Positions 10,711-22,500 of a stretch of 64,000 nt of DNA are shown here, one piece after another. Position numbers and translations under genes: made by a program. Under the pieces are notes generated by a model. The model made no database searches. It worked only from the letters and a program-made list of their open reading frames with translations, and was not told where the DNA came from. The stretch comes from Rotaria sp. Silwood1. Lineage: Eukaryota; Rotifera; Eurotatoria; Philodinida; Philodinidae. How positions within the stretch are numbered: the stretch's first letter is position 1; each line of letters starts with the position of its first letter. The stretch is from contig CAJNOP010000098.1 in the NCBI GenBank assembly GCA_905250075.1, positions 66,618 to 130,617 of the forward strand. The letters are read 5' to 3'.

Positions 10711-13700
10711 TTAATAATGAGAATTATTTAAAAGATCTTGTTGTTCTTCAGTTGAGAAACAAATATTTTGTGTTTTATTTCGTTTTAATGCAATTAAAAA
10801 TAAAATAATAATAAGAGTTAATGAAATTAATTTAATAATAATCGCTGTACCAAATAATGTAAATGGAAGTCTATTTCCATCATAAACAAAACACGAACCA
10901 CGCCGATGCCACGTTGATTCTGACCAAAATAAACATTGATTATCAATAATTATGCCAAATAAAATAGGTGTTGGTATTTGAGCAATGACTTTCATAATAC
11001 AATTTTGTAAACCTAAACTAAATGATTGAAGTTCATGTTGAACTGAACGTAATACAATGATTAATTGTGGTGTTGCCATTAATGTTTCAAAATATGTAAC
11101 AAGAAATAATATTAATAAAAATAAGAATGTTTCTATTAAACAAAATTTTTCGCATGAACCTTTTAAAACTTGATCTCCCAATGATAAACATGAACAATTT
11201 GAATATTCCTTTTTAAAAATTAAATATTCATTTAATAATTTTTAAAAATTTATCTTACTGTTCCATTAACAATTGTACAACCTGCATAACAAGGTGAAAA
11301 AAAAGTAATTTGTTGTTGAAAACAAACTGGTTGATAAATATAAGGAGAACAATTACATAATTGAGAACATTGACTATCACTTTGATATTTAATATTTGAT
11401 TTACATTTAATAAAAATAAGTGATAAAAGAGCAACCAAAGATATGAAGCAAGAAATGAGAATCAATTGAATACATTGAAATATATTCATATGGAAACGAC
11501 GAACTAAATATCCTCCTGTTATTGTTCCAAATACAGCTGCAGGAACAACAATTGAACCAGTTAATATACTTGATAATGATGATGAGATATTAAATACTGA
11601 TTCAATATATTTAACCATAAATGTTGTGAACGATACAACAAGAATCTATGCAATTTTTTTTTGTTAATTTATTTGCTATTTTCATGTTAAACTTACATTT
11701 TCTATTGAATTAATCAAAACACTTAAAATATATATTAAATTCTTAAAAAGATCTATTATACTCTGGAATATTTCTAGGAAAAAGAATACGATAAAATAAG
11801 TATATTAAATAAGAAAAAAGAACCTTTTATATTTGATAATTGACATAATGATCTCATTTGATAATTTTCTCCGGAAGACTGATTATGATCACGAACTGAT
11901 TCATCTGATTCAAGTATCTGATTATTATTTTGTTGGAGATTGGAAGGAAATGTAAAAAGAATAATTGAAAATAATGTTAATAAACAAGATGATAAAATAA
12001 ATCCCGCCCACCAACGTCCTATCCATTGAGGATCAGTTTTTGTTATTCCATTCAGATCTTTATCATCACCAATATTTATCCATTGAGATATAAATAGAGA
12101 ACCCATTATAAAACCAATAGCAGGTCCTAATGCTCCCATTCCATATAAAATACCTACAAGATATTTATTTTTCATTAATTATTCAATTTCAAAAAGTTAC
12201 AAGAAATTTTCATTGAATTTGCTTTTTCCATAAAACTATTTTATTCTTCAAGTTTCAAACATTTAATGACTTTCCCTAGTTAATTATTCTTTGTTATTAT
12301 CTAAGTTAATATTCACATTTAAATGAGAAACCCTCGGTTGATCAACGAAAAAGAGAAGTCTTGAAGCATAGTCACAAAATCATCAGGAAAAAACCGTATA
12401 TTAATCTTTGTAATCTTCTTCAATAAGATTTTAATTTTTATACTCGATTTCATAAGAGTATCATATAACACTAAAATTTTTCTTTGTCTTCTGTTTTATT
12501 CTTTCAACGTGATTTTAAAAAACAAAGTAGATCTAATTTTTTACAGTGAATAGAATAATGCAAAGAGAATTTTCATTTATTACATCCATATAATACACAT
12601 AGATGTTAACGATGTCTTATAGAAAGAAGAAGAAAAATAATTTCAAAAAATAAAATACAGTATGGTTCAAAAATCATAAAAGAAATCTGAGAAATAATCA
12701 ATTAAATAGTAACAATTGAATACAACTTCTAATTCGACATAAGACAATATGTGTTGTACTAAAGGACCTACAAGATCAACAAGATTAACATGTTGATTAT
12801 GTATAACAAATTGATCTTGAAATCTGACAAAGCTATTCTCAATTTGTTTTTCGATCTTTTCTACTTGGACACATCAACAAATAAATTGAGTAAGAAAAAG
12901 AATCTCTGATCTTCCGTATGTTTTCCTTAAGTTTGCTATGATATCTCTTGAAACTTGCCAAAATTTGATAAATTCTATTGAAATTTTTTGTTTAATTCGT
13001 TATAATATATGTCTAACTAGAATATTTATCGTCTATAAAAATCTGCCATAATTATATTGAAAAGTCTTTCAAAAGTCAATATTAGGTTTTACCATTGTTC
13101 TTATTAATCGATGAAATTCGTTTAAGTTTATGAGTTTCGCATTTATGAACATTGAAATCTTTGAAAACTTCTTTAAATTTTCTTATTTATAATCAGTATT
13201 CCAAAGTTAATCATTTTATTTTCAACTTTAAGTTGTGAAAAGATTGATTGTGTTTCATCCAAAAGAGAGCACTTAATCAAATTGGATAAGATCATCGATG
13301 AATGAATTATATATTAGGAACTCCGTATAATTATACCCTAAACTAAGCAAAACGATTAATAATTGATTTGTTGTTAAATGTTATGATGGTGTTAGAAGAA
13401 GAACAAACCCAAAACAATTTTTTCATAATTATGCAAGATAAAATAAATATGTTCAACGTGGTAATCATTAAAAAAATTTTTTTCATAAAAATCAAGTCAC
13501 AGCTCAGTAGTAAGTTATGATGACACATAAACAGTTATGCATGTTATTTTCATTACAAATTTTCTTACATAATCTTTCTTTTACTTTTTGCATCTAATTA
13601 TTAAGTAAAATGAAATTTTCTCAGTAGAATAATTCAATATGAACATACTTGTATAAATTGGTTGATCATCTTTACCAAGATGATCAGTTAAAAATGTTAT

Positions 13701-14346
13701 TCCTAATGTATAAAAAGGACTTGCACCAATAGACATTATAATCATTGATAATATAATTATATAATAAGTCCATGTTGGTTGACTTTCAATTATATTATTT
13801 GATATTATATTATTGATCGAGTTTGGTATTAAATAATTAAATATTGCATTAGATGATAACAAATTAATGTCATCTGAATGATTTGTTAAATTTTGTGAAC
13901 ATAAATAATCTGATGTTTCGTTTGTTGTGTTATCAACTATTTCTTTATGATAACCATTTATAAAATAAGGTAAAGCGAAAAGAATATTTCCAATTGAAAA
14001 TAGAAAAGCTCCTAAAGCAACAATTTTCGCTCGATTATATTGTGAACCAATATATGATATCAGTGGTATTGATAGAACACCAATTATATCATAACTACTT
14101 AATGCTATTCCTAAACGTTCAGTAGAAAATCCATAATAATTTTCTATTGATGATACAATGGAACCTATATAACCAGATGTTATCATTGATTGACATAAGA
14201 CAATTAAACACAATAATAATAAATACCATCGAATAGTCCAAAAACAACATTTTCTAAATTTAAGAAAAAAAAAAATTTTTTATTTTTTCATTTCATTTTT
14301 ACTTTTTATCATTCCCATTTGTTACAACTACATCGTTTTCAGGCAT
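10711..14346 (-). CDS. Organic anion transporter polypeptide (SLCO/OATP family)
   Basis: Exons in minus order: 14346-14303, 14253-13649, 12153-11824, 11773-11697, 11645-11259 and 11208-10711, giving 646 aa with consistent phases and GT-AG borders. Exon 1 encodes only the short cytosolic N-terminus (MPENDVVVTNGND). Exon 2 starts KKCCFWTIRWYLLLLCLI, the first membrane segment. The WIGRWWAGF string in exon 3 matches the OATP signature region. Exon 5 holds the extracellular cysteine-rich Kazal-like loop (SQCSQLCNCSPY to CYAGC), which continues into exon 6 (NCSCL, then GSCEKFC). Proteins of this family carry amphipathic organic anions across the plasma membrane by sodium-independent exchange; the substrate cannot be read from sequence. 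Introns are about 50 bp except the second (~1.5 kb). No lesion is visible. Confidence 0.93.
12154..13648 (-). other. Long second intron of the SLCO gene
   Basis: The donor (CAA/GTATGT) and acceptor (CTTGTAG/GTATTTT) restore the phrase PIYTSILYGMGALGP. The 1.5-kb body is AT-rich with no recognisable element. The open frame at 13343-13528 inside it is not supported. Confidence 0.8.
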
Positions 14347-17300
14347 TTTTATTTATTTTTATTTTCATTCAACTTAAATGGATTATCTGTCTTTAACATT
14401 GTTTGTTAGTGAACCAAACATATTAATCGATGATCAGAGGAATTGAATTAAAGCATGTTTCTTTCTTACGATTATTAGCAGATGCACTTCCTACCAGTGA
14501 CATCTATATGAAATCTTAATATAATGAATAGATCTAGAATATTTTTACATGATATTGTCGAGAACTAAAAAAAGAACATAATTATCATATAGTCACTAGC
14601 AGCATCGATATATTTGTGTTACTTTGGTAAGACTCGCATCGGTGAAAACCTTAGAGAGTAGCAGTGTTTTTAATGATAGATACATCAAACAGAAGCAAAA
14701 TGTACTGCGTACATGTTCCTGAATAAAATAGCGCTTTTCCATGATAATTATATGCATTTTTTTAACGAAAAAATATTGAACTTAACTTATTTCTTTTTTT
14801 CCTTCGATATCTGTTTGATTATGTCAGTAAAAAAAAGAAGAGCAACTTATTGTTTTCTAATCATATTTTTGACCATTCGTGGGTGTCTTTGCCCAATAAA
14901 ATAAGATTATTTGTTTTTCTTATTTTTTTTAAACACATTCTTTGTAAAACTTCGTCAGGGTACATATTGATCGAGTCTGCTTACGAAAAGAAGGTGTACA
15001 CATACATCTTACTAATATAAAAAAGTGTAAAAAAGATATTTTATGTTTTACTTCCATTAGCAATGCTGGAAACACTACCAGCAAAATATTGTTAGTCTTA
15101 AACTCAAACACAGATCTGCAGAAATTTGCACTTAATAGGAAATGTCTCTTTCAATCGTAAACTAAAGTTTCAACTTTTCGATATATAGATTATCACAAAG
15201 GTCTTATTTTTTCGAAATCATAAATCAAGTGCATAACTAAAGCATAGTCTACTGACACAATATGAGTCATCTTGAGTCTGACGATATGAAACGAAGAAAG
15301 AAATGTTGCTGCTCATGTCCCAAAGAATGTTATGAACCAATCCCATTAGAGTCCTTATTTTACCAAAATTCAACCAATTTTTCTCTTCTTGGCACATCAG
15401 TTTCAATAAAAAGTTTAGTCTTAATGACTTCGTCATTTGAGACTTTTTCTCATCATATTTAGCATGTTGATCTTCCTTCGTTTTGTCCAAATAACAGATT
15501 AATTGGAACATTGTCATCAAGTTCAATTATAACATGTTTATTCACATATCAGCAAAGAAAGGTAGAAAATAGATCGTATACTCGAAAAAATAAACAAAAT
15601 AAAAAAAAACCCAAACCAAATCCTCTAGGAATAGATGACTTCGGATCTCGTATTATATCCAAGCGTACAAAATTCTCAGGAGGATGTTCTAATGTGTTGC
15701 ATTTATTTTCTTAATTTTTAATTAAATAGATTTTCTAGAAAACTAAAACGATTTTGAGGATTTGAGAACATATTTTCAAGGTTTTAAAAGTCCAAAAATA
15801 ATGCCGATCTTAATGTTTTAAAATCTTCAGCTCAAAATTCTGACAACTAGCCATAGCTTGATGTAAATATATTGAGTCGAGTTTCACTGTTTCGAGAAAT
15901 TAACTATTTTAGAGGGTTTTCCATTACTTTCAATGCATCATTCGTGTCAGGGGTCTTCTAAGATATGGAAGTAGTCTATTGCGGGTAGGGGTTAGTGATA
16001 TGTTTCATAATTATATATAGCGGATAAAAAATGTTCAGTTACTCATCGATACATAAAAATCTTATAATAAAGTCACAAAACTGTATCATCTACTATACGC
16101 AATGCATTATGATGATCACATTATGTTGTCTTCAGCTTCTGATTCGTTGGCTGGTCATGAAGCAGAGCATCTTCCGTTTTAATCGAAGTATATCGAGTTT
16201 TTTTGTCACTTTCTATTTTTGTTCATTAACAGATGTTAATGTTTTACGACCACCAAAAATCAAAAGTTTTCACCACATGTGATTTTGATAACACATCACT
16301 TTTCTAACGGATCATCTAAGTAATTGACTCTTTCTTTAATTAATAATTCAGCCTCTTTTTTTTTGAATTGAACAGATTCTTCCTGCTTATTCAATAACTT
16401 TTTTCTCGTTGAATTTGTTGTGGCTTTTCATTTTCAACAATTTTCTCATCTTTACTTTGCTTACTATAAATATGTAGCAGCAATTGAGCTGCTATAAATT
16501 TTTCACAATAGTTGCTAGATGATTTTTTTCAAAACATTCATCATATGTTAAGTGGTGGTAACCTGCCAAAATTAAATAGATTAAAATATTGAAATATGAT
16601 ATGTTAATTTTACTTTATGCATTGATTTAGATCCAAAAAATTTTACAGCTTAATGTGTTGATTGTAAACCACTTATAGATGACTATGATACGGGTGTTCA
16701 ATTTTCTATAATAATGATCTAGTTGATACTGAAGTCTCTTTCAGCATCTGTATTACTATATTTAATGATCAACATGATTTTTACAAGTTTGCCAATATTG
16801 AATATCTTGGTAATCCCTTGTTTGTTAAAATTGAAAAAATTTTGTTCCAGTAATAATCTATCGAATAATATGTAATGTAATTGTTATCACTGCATGAAAC
16901 TATATTCTTTAGTGAACAAATCAGGATCAATCTATTACTTTAACGCTTTATAACATTCGATCACTCTGTAAGTTATCAATTTCTTAATTGTTTAATAGAT
17001 GAACTCTTCATGTGTAAAGTAATACTTAAAAATCAAGTAATAAGACATTATTTCAGGGAAGACTTTTTTGAGATAATTGACAACTGTTTTACAATATTTC
17101 CTAGCATCTGGAAAAAGTGTTTTTTTTTATCCAAACAAAACCTTGATAATACTTTTCTTGTTTGATCACTGATAAATATAGCGTTGAAAGGTGAAAAAAA
17201 CTCTTTAATTCAACTTACCAATTCTTACTTCTTTTTCTGAACGTCAAAACGCAGATTGTTGAAGATCAAATCGACGACTTTTTGACTAGAATTGCGTTCA

Positions 17301-17430
17301 ATCATGCCTGATTTTAACAATGATGGACGAACACTTCGATATCAGTCAATTATTGGCTTATAAATGAAGTAAAGGCTCTTTGAACAGAAAATAAGTGAGA
17401 AAATGATTGTATACATTTTGATATAAGCGC
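14347..17430. other. Gene-poor stretch
   Basis: No supported gene. Several 60-100-codon frames (14713-14904, 15218-15526, 15262-15462, 16031-16282) lack motifs and splice partners. A 7-bp hairpin (TAGCAGC...GCTGCTA) lies at about 16474-16493. Confidence 0.5.
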
Positions 17431-17440
17431 AAAGTAAAAG

Positions 17441-18035
17441 TTAAGGTGTGGATGTGAAGTATAGTGTGTTAGTGTGGAGTGAGTCTAATATGGCTGTAGA
17501 CGTGGAAGTGTAGTTGTGGTCGTCTGTTTCGATGTAGTTCTTGTCTTCATCTCCACCCACATTCACATCCAAAATGAATCAGTTTCAACTTTGAAGAGTT
17601 AAGTATACTAGCATATGATTCTCATGAATGAAAACGTGAATTCAATGAAGTACTTTTAAAAAAATTGCACATGGAGCTTTAAATGAAAGGAGGTGGCGCT
17701 TTTTCCAATGGTTATATCCTCTTGCTTATTATTTTTTGTTTTATTATTATTTTGTTGTGGATGGTGTAATGATATGAAAACACTAGAACGGACCTTGCAC
17801 ATTTGTAGTCTCAACAAGAACAATAATAAGGTTCAGCCCTGTAGAAAATAGTGGAAAACGATCGGTGCTTCGACGTTTAAGTTATCGAAACTCCATGTAT
17901 GTGCGAGATAAGCACGATCTCCGGCACCAGCATTAAAAAATACACCAATGGTGTGGATGTGAGTGTAGTTGAAGAACACAACCACACCTTGTATCCACAT
18001 CCACCGACACCCACACGCTATCTTCACACCGTATC
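17441..18035. repeat. Possible degenerate inverted-repeat element with GTGTGGATGTG motifs
   Basis: The left part (ggtgtggatgtgaagtatag from about 17443) resembles the reverse complement of the right part (ggtgtgaagatagcgtgtg from about 18030). CACATCC/GGATGTG phrases cluster near both ends. The similarity is partial, so the limits are approximate. Confidence 0.4.
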
Positions 18036-18039
18036 CTAC

Positions 18040-19556
18040 TATAATTTGTATCTTCTAAAGATCGATCAATAGTGCCTATTTTATAAAAAATGCATTTCTT
18101 TAATAACCGTTCCTAGACAAAGATTTTTCCCTAAAAATCTCAACAATTGATTAATAATAACAATATTTTTAAATTTAACTGAACTTTTTCAGTATTCAAT
18201 TAATAACAATCAATTATAATAATGTATTCTTTAGACTGAAAGGATAGGATCTAGAAACAGAAATTTGCCTGTGTCCATATGTCTGCAATATGATTAGCAT
18301 AGGTAACCATAGTACGAATAACTATACAAATAGTACGAGCGGTCTAAATATGGTTCGGATAACCATACGCATGACACAAATGACTTTAGCTAGAAGGTCT
18401 GTCATAAATGACTACGTAGGATGAAAATGAATATTTGAGAATTAGGATTCATGTTGACTGAGAAGTAGTATCCAAAGATAAGGAATACGAAAATCTGTAT
18501 ATACTCGGTATTTCACTGTATACGACCATACTTCTCTGCGTAGAATACAGAAATACGATCGCAATATTGAATCATGTTATACAGGAACATACGACGGCTT
18601 ACTGTCATCTACGAGGGTGCTTATTCGATCTGTGATGCTTTTAGAAGAGATAATAATTGTTATTAAACTATAGAACACCATTGTTCAATTGTGATACATA
18701 AGGATGTCACGTGATAAACATCAAGAATTAGATAGTAAATCCGAACATAAGATTACGATAAAATAAAATTTCATTTCTTGGATGATGCAATAATAATTTT
18801 TTTGCAATAGGAGTAGCGATAGTAGTATTCATTTCGATTTTATCTTTATCATTAAGTATGTATGCAATGTTAATTTATTTCAAACATGAAGAAGACGTAA
18901 AATCATATGAATGATGAAAAAAAGGAACATTTTCCATTTCAAGTTTTGTTTTATTTAAACTATTGAAGTTTCGAACATGAAATCTCGTAAGTGAATATAC
19001 TACAATTTGTGATTGCATATTGTTGATAGAATGTCAGTAATTCTACATGTATCAATATATGACAGAAGAAACTAATCATGTATTTTACTTGTCTATCATT
19101 TAAAATTGAAAATAGTGTTAGAAACGGCATAGTCTAGGATCAAATGAAACGTTCCATGATGAACGTCACTTGTTATGTTATGACGAACTGCGACTAAATA
19201 CAAATAGACTGGTGCATCTTCCGTTACAGAGATAGTTTGTGATATCATTAAAAAGTGTTTCATTTGCGAAAAATAAGACTTTTATGCTCAATGTTTTGAT
19301 ATATTCATAACGACTGGTACAGAAAAAGTTGTGTCTACTAGTCCATAAAAAATTCTCTACTGCACTGACCTTTTACCGGTAACAGTTATATCATTGTACT
19401 ATTGTATTTTCATTGTTTTTATTGATCACCCTGACTGATGTTTTCCTTCAAATGACGAAATAGATTATGAGATTAGTGAAAATCATTGTTAAAAAACTTA
19501 TTATAAAGATTTAAATTTGATTTTTCAATAACATAAAAGAAAGATTGAACGTGCCT
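18040..19556. other. Intergenic stretch
   Basis: No gene seen. 18290-18420 contains loosely repeated 'ggtaaccata' and 'tagtacga' phrases but no clear period. Confidence 0.45.
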
Positions 19557-22500
19557 TTATTTTCTAAGAGCAAATAGAATAGCAGCTATGACAAAAAATC
19601 CTAAAGACCATGCACCAGCATTGGCAAAACCAAACCATACTTTGAAATATCCAAATGACCAACCTAAACATGACGTAAATTTATTTGTTTATACAAATCA
19701 AAAAATACAATACTTCTCGCAGCAATACATCGCATTGCCTCAACAGAATGTGTTAATGGAGTAAAATTACTTAGAAAACGCATAACTGATGGCATTCCTT
19801 CAAGTGGCCATATTACACCTTTAATTTCGAATCGTTTCTTGTTACAGAAAAAAGAATTATATTAAAAAAATTAACCTGAACTAAGTAATATTGGGAAAAC
19901 ACTTCCAAGTGCAACTTCCATAACTTCAATTTCTTGTTCACACACTGAAGATATTAAAAGACCTTTATAAAAAAATAAATCATTTATTTTATTCTTATAA
20001 ATATTCTTTTCTTACCGTAACTCATACCACAAATTCCTTGCATAAAAATTAATGTCATTGCTAAGAAAATTGAGCCTTTAATTTCAACCTTGATTTACAA
20101 AAAGAAATTAATTAAGAATATAAAAATGGCAACAAACTTTGAAAATAAAATCAGCAAAAACAAGTAGAAGCATTATTTGAATAAATTGAATAAAAAATTT
20201 AACAATAATATGAGCAAGCATAACTTCAATTGTGGTAACACCAGCGATCCAACTGCGTTCTAAAAGACCTTCTTTTTTTTCAACAACAAATATTAATGCT
20301 GTTAAACCAATTGCCAAAAAGAATATTATTGATATCATCATTCCTGGTGCAGCAAAATTTAAAAATTGTGGGACAATATTGCCATATAGAGGATTTTCAA
20401 TTATTACTGGAGGATCAGCTATTGATGGATCAATTTTATAACTTGATAAAACTTCTTTTAAAAATACTTCTGTACTATTTAATATTATACTTTGCATTGT
20501 TAATGACACTTGTTGATCTTAATATGAAAGAAAAATAGTTTATTTTGTCTTCTATTAAAAGACTCAACATTTAAAAGATTTCATAAGCGGTCATCCATAA
20601 ACAACGTCCAGAAAATGGAGAAACATAATCGAGGAGATGAAGGAGAATTCGGAAAGGATGGCAGCAAATACCAGACATATGCGTGAAGGGAAAGATATGT
20701 TGAACTTATTTGAACGTTTGAACGCTTATTACGGTATGTTTTGTTGCTTTTTAAGCATTTTTTACGAAATTTTCAAGTTAAATTAGTTTTGGGATCGCAT
20801 CTTGCAGAGAGCTATATGTCAGAATTCTGTTACGCATTATCCACGAACAAATAACGTATGTTGCAGGTATGTTAGCTATTTAATGAAAAAAAGTATTTCT
20901 GTATTGATGAGCAAACAGGATTCTCTTCGAATGGGTTTTGTGAACCGGATGTCTGCAGCATGGATGAGTCCTGAGTGAAAAGTATTGGGTACAAATATTT
21001 TTTGACTTAGACTTGCACATTCAATACAGTTTATCAGATTCGAATGCGACATGGATATAAGATACTCTATTATCGAACTTCTAATGAAAGTTTGATGCAA
21101 ATTATATTATAAGAAATAATTGTTTCGTTATATTTTTTTTTGAATCAACTGAAACTTTCTTTTTCAATAAAATAAATAAGAATTATGAACCACGACTAAA
21201 ATGATTATGTGTATTACATGTTGCCTTAGATCTAGAACTATTCAATAGGGAATTTTTGGACGTGACCAGCTCTATTCAGTCATTCACGAAGGAATAAATG
21301 CTGATTGGAAGATATCATAGACTCCAAGTCACGTAAAAGCTTTTCAAAATTTCTCATGTAAACGAATCGAGCGGTTCAGCAATGTAGTTGACCCTCTCAT
21401 AAAAGTCCGTCGCTTGTTCTTCTAATAGGCAACTCTGTTAGCAAGAGTCGATTGTAGTTAGAATTACATAGTTGAACTTCATTCTGACTGCGCTTGACTG
21501 TCTTAAATTCGATATTATCTTTCTTCTCTAGTGTCATACTATGCAGTGTTCACATCCAAAAGTTTTAATTTCAATTACATATCAAATGAAAGTGCTTTGT
21601 TTCTGTATGTATACAAGTGAACAGTGTTCTTTAAAGAAAAAAGGAAAAGAGCAATATTTCGTCATATTCTTATGTATCCTTTGATATGTAATTGAAGTTA
21701 ATATTTTGGATATGAACTCCGTACAGTATGATACTAAAGAAAAAGGATAATATCGCATTTTAAGTCAGCCAAGAACAGTCAAAACGAAGTCTAACTGTGT
21801 GATCCGAGCTACAACCGACTCTTGCTAACTGAGTTGTCTATCAACAGAACAAGAACCGAATATCACGAGAGGAGCAATTTCATCACTTGAGAATCCACTT
21901 GATACACTTTTTGTTTAGCGCAATAGACTTGATCAAGTTTCACTTTCATTAAATAACAACTGCCATATCTCATATGCAAATTCCATTGAGACTGTTGTCA
22001 AGTAGTAGAAACTCGTCAATATGATAGCGCAATATTTTATTAAAATCTTTTCTTTTGTCTTTTTGAAGAATAGATCTGATAATTTCCTTGTAATGAAAAA
22101 AATTGATGATTTCTATAATATGGGTCTTTTATTTAAAACATGCTCATGGCTTGGAAAACTAAAATAAACATATTTGAAAATGATGAGAATATGTTCTCAA
22201 CTAACGAGTTCTCGTGCATAGTGTATGGCTACGTTTCTTCATTTAACTTTTAACTCTCGATCGTTAACTCTTAGATTTTGATTATCGACAGTAAACCTTT
22301 GACTCAGTAATAGACTCATAGACACTCGATATTATGTATATCGGTATACGCCACAGAACTAAAAAGAAGATTGATTCAAACGATAAAATGTTAAATAACC
22401 AATGTGCAACATTGAAAAAAAGGTGCCACACGGAACCCCTACAAATTTCCGAGTTTTAGAACAAAATTGAAACTCTTTAGGGTTTCGTACAGATTCCTTT

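Noticed and set aside
17833..18027. 64-codon minus ORF with GCGAG-like word
   Set aside because: It overlaps a degenerate inverted-repeat region and shows no recognisable family pattern.
20232..20538. Plus-strand ORFs of 69 and 80 codons
   Set aside because: They are antisense shadows of ABC-transporter exon 13.
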